Shown here piece after piece: positions 7,733-15,040 of a stretch of DNA of 58,644 nucleotides (the stretch's first letter is position 1; each line of letters starts with the position of its first letter). Source of the stretch: SVQP01 sp045603085. Its GTDB lineage: Bacteria > Bacillota > Clostridia > Oscillospirales > CAG-272. Position numbers and translations under genes: made by a program. The stretch lies in the NCBI GenBank assembly GCA_045603085.1, contig JAZULL010000136.1:1-58644 (forward strand), given 5' to 3'. The notes below the pieces were generated by a model that worked only from the letters and a program-made list of their open reading frames with translations, was not told the origin of the DNA and made no database searches.

Positions 7733-8659
7733 ATGAAAAAAATCGTGATTTTGATGCTGGCAGCAGCTATGCTGCTCTCCTGCCTTTTGCTGACAGCTTG
7801 CTCCGGCACGACCAATCCCGGCGGCAGTCAGACTCCCGGCGGTAATCAGGTCGGTGAGAACCAAGCTACCCCGGACAGCTTGATCGATTGCTACATCGCC
7901 TTCAACGGCACCTCCTACACCACCACCGATTCCTCCGCAGTTCGCGCAGAGGGTACTGCCCTGACCATCGTCAAAGCAGGTACATACGACCTTTCCGGTA
8001 CACTGGATAACGGTCAGATCGTGGTAGAGGTCACCAAGGCAGAGCGCGTGACGCTGATTCTCAACAACTTCACCGGCTCCAACTCCACCTCCGCTGTGAT
8101 CTGGGTCAAGAGCGCAGACAAGGTTTACATCGAGGTCAAGAACGGCACCACCAATACGCTGACCGACGCCTCCACCTATATCTTCCCCACCGCCGCCGAC
8201 ACCAAGCCCAACGCTTGCATCTACGCCGCTGATGACCTCTCGATCAAGGGTCATGGCACACTGATCGTAAACGGCAATTACAATAACGGCATCGGCTGCA
8301 AGAACGACCTTTCCATCAACAACGTCAAGCTGACCGTCAATGCGGTCAATAACGCCCTCAAGGGCAACAACAGCGTCACCGTCAAGGGCGACGCCGAGGT
8401 ACTGGTTGAGAGCGCAGAGGACGCCATCAAGGCCGATTCGCTGGACGAGGGTAAGGGCTACGTGACCGTGACCGAGAACGCCAAGGTCACCGTGCATTGC
8501 ATGGACGACGGCCTGCAGGCAACGCAGAACATCACGGTTACCACCGGCGCAACCGTCACCACCTATGCGGGCGGCGACAGCATCAACTGCGACGGCATCA
8601 TCACCATCGACGAGGGCTGCCTGATCGAAAACGTGGTTGGCGGCACTGTGGCTGAATAA
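7733..8659 (+). CDS. Cthe_2159-type (DUF4353) carbohydrate-binding beta-helix lipoprotein
   Basis: The 308-residue product starts with a lipoprotein signal (MKKIVILMLAAAMLLSCLLLTAC), then a Gly/Pro/Asn-rich linker. The body is built from short repeated beta-helix turns: YDLSGTLDNGQIVVEV, KACIYAADDLSIKG-like turns, NNALKGNNSVTVKG, EDAIKADS and DDGLQATQNITVT. This pattern matches Cthe_2159-type proteins, parallel beta-helices that bind plant polysaccharides such as cellulose or pectic acid. Many family members are longer (500 residues or more), so this is a short form. AAAGGAG precedes the ATG; the longer upstream reading has no support. It would sit on the outer face of the membrane as a glycan binder; a lyase activity is possible but not shown. 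Confidence 0.75.
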   Translation: MKKIVILMLAAAMLLSCLLLTACSGTTNPGGSQTPGGNQVGENQATPDSLIDCYIAFNGTSYTTTDSSAVRAEGTALTIVKAGTYDLSGTLDNGQIVVEVTKAERVTLILNNFTGSNSTSAVIWVKSADKVYIEVKNGTTNTLTDASTYIFPTAADTKPNACIYAADDLSIKGHGTLIVNGNYNNGIGCKNDLSINNVKLTVNAVNNALKGNNSVTVKGDAEVLVESAEDAIKADSLDEGKGYVTVTENAKVTVHCMDDGLQATQNITVTTGATVTTYAGGDSINCDGIITIDEGCLIENVVGGTVAE

Positions 8660-8675
8660 CCGCTATCAAAAATAT

Positions 8676-8707
8676 GAAATCCGCTCAATCGGGCGGATTT
8701 CTTTTTT
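8676..8707 (+). terminator. Intrinsic terminator after the beta-helix lipoprotein gene
   Basis: GAAATCCGC (8676-8684) pairs perfectly with GCGGATTTC (8693-8701), followed by six T residues. Confidence 0.9.
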
Positions 8708-8878
8708 CGCAATAACCGTTGCCGTGACGAGGAATATCGCAAAGCCATGAACGAGCTGACGTCCTTCTCTTTCACCGCCAAGAACCTGCACGATGACGCC
8801 GCCGATTCCCTTGCCATGCTGGCGGGGTATCTGTCCGAGAGACCGAAGGTGGTCACGGTGGCAAGAAGGCCGTTCTAA
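8708..8878 (+). pseudogene. Phage terminase large subunit, C-terminal remnant
   Basis: In frame with the TAA at 8876-8878 the sequence reads YRKAMNELTSFSFTAKNLHDDAADSLAM, about 56 codons in all. The stretch KN.HDDA.DSLAML is the last conserved motif of the RNase H-like nuclease domain of phage terminase large subunits (family form KN.HDDAPDSLAM). Upstream the frame runs straight into the terminator of the preceding gene, and there is no start signal, ATPase domain or portal gene nearby. It is a scar of a former prophage, retaining only the extreme C-terminus. Confidence 0.8.
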
Positions 8879-8881
8879 TGC

Positions 8882-8909
8882 GATAGCCCCGACATTGGTC
8901 GGGGCTATC
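8882..8909. terminator. Perfect hairpin after the terminase remnant
   Basis: GATAGCCCCGAC (8882-8893) pairs perfectly with GTCGGGGCTATC (8898-8909) around a 4-nt loop. A broken T-rich stretch follows on the plus strand, so it may be the old terminator of the phage operon. No T run follows on the minus strand. Confidence 0.5.
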
Positions 8910-8936
8910 AATTATTTCTTGATAATTTGGATCTTA

Positions 8937-9710
8937 TCATTGGTTGCTATCAATTTGTTGTTTAGATAAAAAAGTCAATCCGTCAATTGTTGCCTCTAAT
9001 TCCTGCCAAGTGGTATATCCGTAGAATGCGGCAAGAATATCACTCGCCTCTATGGGCTTAATGGTTTCCTCTTCAAGTTGTCTTTCAAGCGCAAGCTCTG
9101 TCAAATCATTTATATATCCACATTCAGCATCAACGATATAGAAGGAATATACTTTTTTATTCGTGGCATTAAGTGCCCCTTGTATATGACGAATCATTTG
9201 ATTGCGATTTTCTTTTTTTGACTTCAAATGCGTGGTTTTGGTAGTAATATGAGGCTCCGTCCACTTTCCTTCGCAAATAATAACGTAATCCGCTCCCTCA
9301 ATATAAATATCAGGATTGGTTGCACCTTCAAAAATAAACCATGCTTTAGGGAGTATAGGCATATCATAGGTTTCATCAATCAGTCGTAATGCTTCGGTTT
9401 TTGCTATTTTTCTCGCCTCTTCACCATGCAATCCACACAAATCTGCTCTTTTTTTGCTAGAAACAGATATTTTGCCAAAGTCTTTATTTGAAATATATTC
9501 TATTAATCCTTTTAGGTGATCCTTTGTTGGTTTCAACTGTTTTTCATTATCACCGCAATAATAAGCACAATCATCCATAGGACACACTAAATTTGGAATA
9601 GCCTTTTGTGTATGGATAGCCTTTAAAAACAACTCAAAATTACCCTGACTGCATTTAATTGCCTCAACCAGCGGAACCACTCTATATTTTGAGCTATCAT
9701 ACTTCCCCAT
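8937..9710 (-). CDS. Putative PD-(D/E)XK nuclease-like protein of unknown function
   Basis: I do not recognise the family of this 257-residue protein. It contains the run NPDIYIEGADYVIICEGKW (about residues 132-150), which fits the PD-(D/E)XK core: Asp134, then 13 residues on Glu147-x-Lys149, on two predicted beta strands. NRNQMIRHIQGAL, 20 residues further, would be the following helix. N-terminal Cys residues (CPMDDCAYYC, about 43-52) could form a metal site. Such cores occur in restriction enzymes, repair nucleases and anti-phage effectors. The start is ATG 9710, seven nt after GGAGG; an in-frame TTG lies two codons earlier. The gene is clearly more AT-rich than its neighbours. It follows a small gene by 30 nt and lies beside a phage terminase scar. 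Confidence 0.5.
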   Translation of the reverse strand: MGKYDSSKYRVVPLVEAIKCSQGNFELFLKAIHTQKAIPNLVCPMDDCAYYCGDNEKQLKPTKDHLKGLIEYISNKDFGKISVSSKKRADLCGLHGEEARKIAKTEALRLIDETYDMPILPKAWFIFEGATNPDIYIEGADYVIICEGKWTEPHITTKTTHLKSKKENRNQMIRHIQGALNATNKKVYSFYIVDAECGYINDLTELALERQLEEETIKPIEASDILAAFYGYTTWQELEATIDGLTFLSKQQIDSNQ

Positions 9711-9740
9711 TATCAATCCTCCGATAAATACCAGTTAATG

Positions 9741-10160
9741 CTATTCATGAGCACTTACTTCGCAATTAGCATCAATTGCAATTAGAAAAAGTGTTTTAAA
9801 CAACACTTTGCTTGTCTCGTTTATTTCATCCAAGTGAAACTCTGCGTAATTATCCTTAAAAACCGCAATGCAGGCAGAGCCGCTGGCTTCTACAACATCC
9901 CAAACATCAGAATAATAAATATCAGGGTTTAGTGAAAAAAAGTTCAATATCTGTTGAGGATGATTATCAAAATCTATAACGGAATGCCCTGCAAATCCGG
10001 TGACCGCCTCCTCAAAAAGACTATCTGCCGAATAGCCTATTCTTTCTATGCCATCAATAAACTTATATTCATATTTGCCGTTTTCATTCTCCATACAAAC
10101 AACAGCAAAAATTTCGCCGTGTTTGGCTTGAAAAAAGGTTGTGTCAATAAACTGATGCAT
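9741..10160 (-). CDS. Hypothetical acidic protein, partner of the PD-(D/E)XK-like gene
   Basis: This 139-residue product is not recognised. It is acidic and mixed alpha/beta with no membrane segment, signal peptide or metal motif. The start ATG at 10160 is eight nt after TGGAGG; an in-frame ATG six codons upstream overlaps that site and is unlikely. A promoter lies just upstream, and the nuclease-like gene starts 30 nt downstream on the same strand, so the two form a two-gene operon. Its AT-rich composition matches the nuclease-like gene and differs from the flanking chromosomal genes, which points to joint acquisition. A role as partner, inhibitor or sensor of the nuclease is only a guess. 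Confidence 0.6.
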   Translation of the reverse strand: MHQFIDTTFFQAKHGEIFAVVCMENENGKYEYKFIDGIERIGYSADSLFEEAVTGFAGHSVIDFDNHPQQILNFFSLNPDIYYSDVWDVVEASGSACIAVFKDNYAEFHLDEINETSKVLFKTLFLIAIDANCEVSAHE

Positions 10161-10200
10161 TTTCAAAACCTCCATTGTTATTGCGATAAGACCTACTACA

Positions 10201-10229
10201 ATTCTATCATTTTTGTAATATTCTGTAAA
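10201..10229 (-). promoter_or_regulatory. Promoter of the two-gene AT-rich cassette
   Basis: On the minus strand TTTACA (10224-10229) and TAGAAT (10201-10206) are 17 bp apart, about 40 nt ahead of the first start codon. Confidence 0.55.
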
Positions 10230-10313
10230 TGCAACTATTATACAAATATAACTATTCGGGTTTGTTTACAATAACAATATCCCTGATATTTGCAAGGGGT
10301 ATTCATATTTTTC

Positions 10314-11342
10314 TCACAGCTGATCCGCCATGTCAAGGATCAGCCTTTCGGTTTTCTCCCAGCCAAGGCAGGGATCGGTGATGGATTTGCCGTAGCAGCC
10401 GTCGCCAATCTTTTGCGCACCGTCCTCGATATAGCTCTCGATCATCAGGCCCTTGACAAGGCCCTTGATATGCGCGGAATGGCGGCAGGAATGCAGGATC
10501 TCCTTGGCAATTCTGACCTGCTCGGCCCACTTCTTGCCGGAATTTGCATGGTTGGTGTCCACCACCACAGCGGGCAGGACAAGATCTCTCTTGGCGTATT
10601 CCTCGTACACATGCTCCAGATCCTCATAGTGATAGTTGGGCATGGACTGGCCGTGCTTGTTGACGTAGCCGCGCAGAATGGCATGCGCATAAGGGTTACC
10701 CTGGCTCTCAACCTCCCAGCCGCGGTACAGGAAGGTGTGGCTGTGCTGAGCGGCCGTGATCGAATTGAGCATGACCGAAATGTCCCCGCTCGTGGGGTTC
10801 TTCATACCGCAAGGAATGTCAAGACCGCTGGCCACCAGTCTGTGCTGCTGGTTCTCCACGCTGCGTGCACCGACAGCAACGTAAGACAGCAGGTCGGACA
10901 GATAACGGTGGTTTTCGGGATACAGCATCTCGTCCGCGGTGGAAAGGCCGGTTTCCTCCAGCACCTTGATGTGCAAGGAGCGGATGGCAATAATGCCCTT
11001 GAGCATATCGGGGGCTACGTTGGGGTCGGGCTGATGCAGCATACCCTTATAGCCATCTCCCACGGTTCTGGGCTTGTTGGTATATACACGAGGCACGATC
11101 AAAATCTTTTCCTCCACCTGCTCCTGCAGTCTTGCAAGTCTTGTGATGTAGTCCAGCACGGGTGCCTCGGAATCTGCCGAGCAAGGGCCGATAACCAAGA
11201 GCAGCTTGTCGCTCTTGCCTTCAAAAATGCTCTTGATCTGTGCATCCTTTTGCGCCTTGACGACCGCCAGCGCGTCGGTCAAGGGATACATTTGCTTGAT
11301 GTCCTGAGGAATGGGTAATTTTCTTTTGAAATTCATGCTCAT
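10314..11342 (-). CDS. aroF: 3-deoxy-7-phosphoheptulonate synthase, class I (AroFGH type)
   Basis: This enzyme joins phosphoenolpyruvate and erythrose 4-phosphate to make DAHP, the first step of the shikimate pathway. The 342-residue protein has the class I signatures LLVIGPCSADSEAP, PRVYTNKPRTVGDGYKGM (PEP and metal binding), GARSVENQQHR, MKNPTSG, TNHANSGKKW, ESYIEDGAQ and GKSITDPCLGWE. Which aromatic amino acid feeds back on it cannot be read from the sequence. It begins 21 nt after the pheA stop on the same strand, so flux into the pathway and the branch to phenylalanine are transcribed together. Both would be governed by the Phe/Tyr attenuator upstream of pheA. Confidence 0.95.
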   Translation of the reverse strand: MSMNFKRKLPIPQDIKQMYPLTDALAVVKAQKDAQIKSIFEGKSDKLLLVIGPCSADSEAPVLDYITRLARLQEQVEEKILIVPRVYTNKPRTVGDGYKGMLHQPDPNVAPDMLKGIIAIRSLHIKVLEETGLSTADEMLYPENHRYLSDLLSYVAVGARSVENQQHRLVASGLDIPCGMKNPTSGDISVMLNSITAAQHSHTFLYRGWEVESQGNPYAHAILRGYVNKHGQSMPNYHYEDLEHVYEEYAKRDLVLPAVVVDTNHANSGKKWAEQVRIAKEILHSCRHSAHIKGLVKGLMIESYIEDGAQKIGDGCYGKSITDPCLGWEKTERLILDMADQL

Positions 11343-11363
11343 GGTAGTGTATCTCCAATTTCT

Positions 11364-12449
11364 TTAATTGACGCTGTAGGTTCCGACAAGCTTGAGCTTG
11401 TCGCACATGGGGGCAAGGGCGCGCATCATCTGCTGACCGCTCGCGCCGCGGACGTCGCCCTCACATTCTACGTAGAAATAGTAATTCCACGCCAGATCCT
11501 GCATGGGTCTGGAGTGCAAGGCGCGCATGTTGTAGCCGTACGCGCCGATGATATTGATGGCCTGCGCCAGCGCGCCCGCCTGATGTTTTACCGTAAACAT
11601 CAGCATAAAGCGATCGTCGGGCTGACCCGCTTTGACGTGCTCGGTGCGCGAGAAGCAGCCAAAGCGCGTGGTGTTACCGTTGCTTTGATTGATGCCGCGC
11701 GCGATCACCTCAAGGCCATACAAGGCCGCTGCCTGCTCGCTGCCGATGGCTGCCACGTGTCGCTTACCAAGCTCGGCGACAAAACGCGCCGCCAGTGCGG
11801 TATTGGTGTACGGGGTGCGCATGACAATGCCGTGGCGATCCAGATACTCCGCGCATTGCGAGAGTGCCTGCGGGTGGCTGATGACCTCGCGGATCTCCTC
11901 GGGCTTGGTGCCGGGCAGCGCCAGCAGATTCTGCTTGACGGCAAGATCGCAGGTGCGATTAAGATACAGTGAGCCCGAGAACACCAGATCCATGACCTGC
12001 CCTACCTCGCCTGCAAAGCTGTTTTCAATGGGCAACACGCACACGTCGCACTCCCCTGCCTCGACTGCGCGGAATGCGGCCGTAAAATCCTCGCACGGCA
12101 CACTCTCGCCGTCGGGATACAGCTGCTCGGCCGCCTCGGATGCAAATGCCCCGGGCACGCCGCCATACGCCACGCGCATGCCGCCAATCAATCTCTGCTG
12201 ATAATCTCTTGAAAGCTTCATGACCTGCTTTTGGAAATTGACGTAATATTCCCGATAGGTCTCGTTCCCGATCAGCTTGCTGTTTTTCTCGATCAACTGC
12301 GCCTCGCGAACCGGATCAAGTATTGCCAGTCCTCGCTCCTTTTTATACTGTGCCACCGCCTCGGCGGCCTCCATTCTCTTGCAAAACAGTTTTGCGATCT
12401 CGGCGTCTACCTCATTGATGATTTCCCTTGCCTTTTGTAATTGATCCAT
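11364..12449 (-). CDS. pheA: Bifunctional chorismate mutase/prephenate dehydratase
   Basis: The protein converts chorismate to prephenate and then phenylpyruvate, committing carbon to phenylalanine. Its 361 residues hold an AroQ-type chorismate mutase (about 1-85, EIAKLFCKRMEAAEAVAQYK), a prephenate dehydratase domain (about 88-275: RVAYGGVPGAFASEAA, PIENSFAGEV, SHPQALSQCAEYL, GNTTRFGCF with the catalytic TRF) and a C-terminal ACT domain (about 283-360). The ACT domain keeps the GAL. motif for Phe binding, but the usual ESRP motif reads HSRP, so feedback sensitivity may differ. A promoter, leader peptide and attenuator precede it, and the DAHP synthase gene follows 21 nt downstream. Confidence 0.95.
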   Translation of the reverse strand: MDQLQKAREIINEVDAEIAKLFCKRMEAAEAVAQYKKERGLAILDPVREAQLIEKNSKLIGNETYREYYVNFQKQVMKLSRDYQQRLIGGMRVAYGGVPGAFASEAAEQLYPDGESVPCEDFTAAFRAVEAGECDVCVLPIENSFAGEVGQVMDLVFSGSLYLNRTCDLAVKQNLLALPGTKPEEIREVISHPQALSQCAEYLDRHGIVMRTPYTNTALAARFVAELGKRHVAAIGSEQAAALYGLEVIARGINQSNGNTTRFGCFSRTEHVKAGQPDDRFMLMFTVKHQAGALAQAINIIGAYGYNMRALHSRPMQDLAWNYYFYVECEGDVRGASGQQMMRALAPMCDKLKLVGTYSVN

Positions 12450-12503
12450 ATCTCACGACCTCTTTCAAAAAAATAACGCAGAAGCTCATCCGGCATCTGC
12501 GAT

Positions 12504-12539
12504 AAAAAATCCGCAGAATGCCCCTCGGGCATTCTGCGG
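12504..12539 (-). terminator. Attenuator terminator in the pheA leader
   Basis: A perfect 13-bp stem (12511-12523 with 12527-12539) has a 3-nt loop and on the minus strand is followed by a T run (12504-12509). It lies between the leader peptide gene and pheA, so it would stop transcription unless an alternative pairing forms. Confidence 0.9.
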
Positions 12540-12580
12540 CAAAATTCGATATCTTCAAACTTACGCGGTCAAGAACACCC
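12527..12580 (-). promoter_or_regulatory. Antiterminator pairing of the pheA attenuator
   Basis: On the minus strand GGGTGTTCT (12572-12580), inside leader codons 15-18, can pair over all nine positions with AGAATGCCC (12527-12535), which is the promoter-proximal arm of the terminator (two of the nine are G-U pairs). A ribosome stalled at the early Phe/Tyr codons would leave it free and block the terminator. A ribosome reaching the end of the leader would cover it and let the terminator form. Confidence 0.75.
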
Positions 12581-12623
12581 GGAAACCGAGAAAATAACCG
12601 CAATAAAATCGTGTTTGCTTCAT
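12561..12623 (-). CDS. Phe/Tyr-rich leader peptide of the pheA operon
   Basis: A 20-residue reading frame begins MKQTRFYCGYF and ends at TAA. It has Phe at positions 6, 11, 14 and 17 and Tyr at 7 and 10, six aromatic residues in twenty. AAGGAG lies a suitable distance before its ATG. It starts about 30 nt after a consensus promoter and ends 22 nt before the attenuator stem. This is the arrangement of classical ribosome-mediated attenuators such as pheL of enteric bacteria, but no homology to that peptide is claimed. Confidence 0.85.
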   Translation of the reverse strand: MKQTRFYCGYFLGFRVFLTA

Positions 12624-12656
12624 GGTATTTTCTCCTTTCGTGATGATCTTACGACA

Positions 12657-12685
12657 ATTATAAACCTATTATTCGCACTTGTCAA
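12657..12685 (-). promoter_or_regulatory. Consensus promoter of the pheA-aroF operon
   Basis: On the minus strand TTGACA (12680-12685) and TATAAT (12657-12662) match the full consensus with a 17-bp spacer. The -35 box overlaps the murQ stop codon. Confidence 0.92.
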
Positions 12686-13539
12686 GGGTTCTGCGAATTT
12701 TTCTGAATATATGCGACCGCTTGGCGGATCTCCCCACACGCGTCCAACGCCTGCTCGGCGGCAACGGCATCACAGCCCGTCAGCTCGCAGATAATGCGGA
12801 TGCAGCGCAGTCTGAGCTTTTGATTGGTGGGACGGACGTTTACCATGAGATTGCCCATGACCTTACCGGTTTTGATCATGGCACCGGTGGACAGCATGTT
12901 CAGCACCAGCTTTTGCGCCGTGCCCGCTTTCAATCTGGAGGAACCCGTAATGACCTCGGGACCCACGACGGGTGCGATGGTAACCGCACAGAGCGGATGC
13001 ATGCGGCTCTCGGGATTGCAGGTCACGCCCACGGGCACAGCACCGATCTCTGCCGCCTTGGTCAAAGCGCCCAGCACGTACGGCGCACCGCCCGAGGCAG
13101 AAAGACCGACCACCACGTCGCCCGCCTGCACGCCGTCGGCCACAAGATCGGCCGCTCCCTGCGCAAAATTATCCTCAGCACCCTCGGACGCGCGGAACAT
13201 AGCACTCTCGCCACCCGCGATGATACCGCGTACCAGCTCATAATCCACTCCAAAGGTAGGAGGACATTCCGAGGCGTCCAGTACGCCAAGGCGACCCGAT
13301 GTGCCCGCACCGACGTAGATCAGGTGTCCGCCGCTCTCCAAAGCCTTGGCGATCACATCCACCGCCGCGGCAATATGCTCGGCCTCGGCGGCCACGGCAT
13401 CCTCCACCACGCGGTTTTCCTCTGCCATCAGCTTGACCATATCAAGCGTGGACAGCTTGTCGATCTCGGTCGTGCGCGCATTCCGCAACTCGGTATTGAG
13501 CTTTTGATAGTCGGGACGAACATTACTTACCTGGCTCAT
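12682..13539 (-). CDS. murQ: N-acetylmuramic acid 6-phosphate etherase
   Basis: MurQ splits the lactyl ether of MurNAc 6-phosphate to give GlcNAc 6-phosphate and D-lactate during recycling of cell-wall sugar. The 285-residue protein is of family length with a SIS sugar-phosphate fold. It carries the MurQ signatures YVGAGTSGRLGVLDASECPP, GGESAMFRASEGAEDN and ITGSSRLKAGTAQKLVLNM. AAGGAG precedes the ATG. It is the third gene after the Nudix and glycerophosphodiesterase genes, 9 nt from the latter. No MurNAc transporter or MurP is seen beside it, so the source of its substrate is not clear from this window. Confidence 0.95.
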   Translation of the reverse strand: MSQVSNVRPDYQKLNTELRNARTTEIDKLSTLDMVKLMAEENRVVEDAVAAEAEHIAAAVDVIAKALESGGHLIYVGAGTSGRLGVLDASECPPTFGVDYELVRGIIAGGESAMFRASEGAEDNFAQGAADLVADGVQAGDVVVGLSASGGAPYVLGALTKAAEIGAVPVGVTCNPESRMHPLCAVTIAPVVGPEVITGSSRLKAGTAQKLVLNMLSTGAMIKTGKVMGNLMVNVRPTNQKLRLRCIRIICELTGCDAVAAEQALDACGEIRQAVAYIQKNSQNP

Positions 13540-13548
13540 AGCTTCTCC

Positions 13549-14367
13549 TTAATCCTCGGGGATAAATTTCTCAAAAATAATACCCTCACCGCGTTTTGCG
13601 GCGGGAACCTCTGCCTGCGCGCGCACCGTCCAGACGTAGGTAGGAGCGCGGAACAGATACTTGCAGATCATAAAGGACGGATTGTGCACGCTGTCCTGTC
13701 CGCGAGCAAGAAAATGCGGACGGGCAAGCACGTTGGTCAACAGCGCGGTGATCAGAAAATAGATCAGCTTTTTGACCTTCTTACCTTGGTTGAGATTGCA
13801 GAACAGCTGTCCTCTTGCAACATCGGGACGGTTGATCTTGTACCAACGAACCAGCATGGGATTGAAGGATTCGATCAGATAAGGCCCCCGGTAAGCCGAC
13901 AAAATGGCATCTGCCACCGGACAGAGCGCGGTATTGGGCGATTCACCCTTGAGCTCGACCAGCAGCGGCACGCGGCCGTCCACCAGCTCCAGCAGCTCGG
14001 TCAGCAGCGGGATCTTTTCATCCGTTCCCAGCAGTCTGAGCTCGCACAGCTCGGCATAGGTTTTTTGCTCGATCTTTCCCTCCACGCCGCACATGCGGAT
14101 CAGGGTGTCGTCGTGAAATACCACCACCTGACCGTCGCGTGTCAGATGAATATCAAATTCAATGCCATAGCCCGCATCCACAGCCTTTTTCATGGCAGAC
14201 AGAGAATTCTCGGGCGACTCTGCGTCCCAAAGGCCTCTGTGGGCAAATTTTTGGCCGTACGCGCTAAGGTCGCGCCGCGGGCCGGGCTTGATCATAAACA
14301 GATAGACGGCCGCCATCAAAAGCAGCAGACCGCAGCAAGACAGAATGATCCATACGTAGGGGGGCAT
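13549..14367 (-). CDS. Membrane-anchored glycerophosphodiester phosphodiesterase
   Basis: This enzyme family hydrolyses deacylated phospholipid headgroups to glycerol 3-phosphate and an alcohol. The 272-residue protein has one N-terminal membrane segment (about residues 3-27) and then the GDPD TIM barrel. Its start shows the catalytic FAHRGLWDAESPENSLSA, then GIEFDIHLTRDGQVVVFHDD with the metal-binding Glu and Asp and the second catalytic His, and later LLVELKGE. AAGGAGA precedes the ATG. It sits in a tight operon (12 nt after the Nudix gene, 9 nt before murQ), suggesting a shared role in envelope turnover. Confidence 0.9.
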   Translation of the reverse strand: MPPYVWIILSCCGLLLLMAAVYLFMIKPGPRRDLSAYGQKFAHRGLWDAESPENSLSAMKKAVDAGYGIEFDIHLTRDGQVVVFHDDTLIRMCGVEGKIEQKTYAELCELRLLGTDEKIPLLTELLELVDGRVPLLVELKGESPNTALCPVADAILSAYRGPYLIESFNPMLVRWYKINRPDVARGQLFCNLNQGKKVKKLIYFLITALLTNVLARPHFLARGQDSVHNPSFMICKYLFRAPTYVWTVRAQAEVPAAKRGEGIIFEKFIPED

Positions 14368-14379
14368 AGATTCTCTCCT

Positions 14380-14919
14380 TTAATTTTTTCTTGTCCACGC
14401 CGCGCGCAATACGGCGGCCTGGGTCTTGGCATCCGGCACCTCACCGCGGCAGATGCTCTCTACCAGCTCGTCCAGCGGAATGCGCAAGGGCTCGATAAAT
14501 TCGTCGTCGTCAAAGTCGGTCTCGCCAAAGGTCAGCTGCTCGGCAAGATACATGTGAATGACCTCGTCGATCAGCGCGGGCGTGGTATACAGCGGGCCAA
14601 GATAGGTCAGCTTTCCGCATCTCGCACCCGTCTCCTCGCGAAGCTCGCGCACAGCGGCCTGTGCGGGGTCTTCATCCGGTGCATCCAGCTTGCCCGCGGG
14701 AATCTCCAGCACCGTCTTGCGGTGCGCATAGCGGTATTGCTTGACGCACAGCACCTCGCCCTCGTCGGTAATCGGCACAACGCAGACAGCACCGATGTGC
14801 TTGCAGTATTCGCGGAATCCGGTCTTTCCGTCCGGCAAAAGAATGTCGTCCTTGTATAAGTGCAGCACCTTGCCGTCAAAAATCAGCTCGCTGTGCAACT
14901 CTTTTTCGGTGTAATCCAT
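14380..14919 (-). CDS. Nudix hydrolase, ADP-ribose pyrophosphatase-like
   Basis: Nudix enzymes of this type cleave ADP-ribose or other nucleoside diphosphate sugars. In this 179-residue protein the Nudix box is complete: GKLDAPDEDPAQAAVRELREETG, i.e. G-x5-E-x7-REUxEExG with the metal-binding REL-REE core, preceded by LEIPA as in the ADP-ribose pyrophosphatase subgroup. The start ATG 14919 lies six nt after GAGG; the longer upstream frame has no ribosome binding site. It is the first gene of the minus-strand operon with GDPD and murQ and has its own promoter, divergent from tcdA. Confidence 0.9.
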   Translation of the reverse strand: MDYTEKELHSELIFDGKVLHLYKDDILLPDGKTGFREYCKHIGAVCVVPITDEGEVLCVKQYRYAHRKTVLEIPAGKLDAPDEDPAQAAVRELREETGARCGKLTYLGPLYTTPALIDEVIHMYLAEQLTFGETDFDDDEFIEPLRIPLDELVESICRGEVPDAKTQAAVLRAAWTRKN

Positions 14920-14950
14920 AGCATACCTCGCACAAAATTTTTCTCTTATC

Positions 14951-14979
14951 ATTATACATGATTGCACAATATTTGTAAA
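14951..14979 (-). promoter_or_regulatory. Promoter of the Nudix-GDPD-murQ operon
   Basis: On the minus strand TTTACA (14974-14979) and TATAAT (14951-14956) have a 17-bp spacer. Confidence 0.85.
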
Positions 14980-14983
14980 GGGC

Positions 14984-15012
14984 TTGCGGGAAAGAAAAAT
15001 TTGTGCTAAAAT
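14984..15012 (+). promoter_or_regulatory. Promoter of the tcdA operon
   Basis: TTGCGG (14984-14989) and TAAAAT (15007-15012) are 17 bp apart, back to back with the Nudix promoter. Confidence 0.55.
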
Positions 15013-15040
15013 ATATGTAATGTATGATTTGGAGGTTATT

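Noticed and set aside
10176..10313. A terminator for the pheA-aroF operon
   Set aside because: Apart from the promoter of the cassette, the region has only weak inverted repeats and no stem with a T run on the minus strand.
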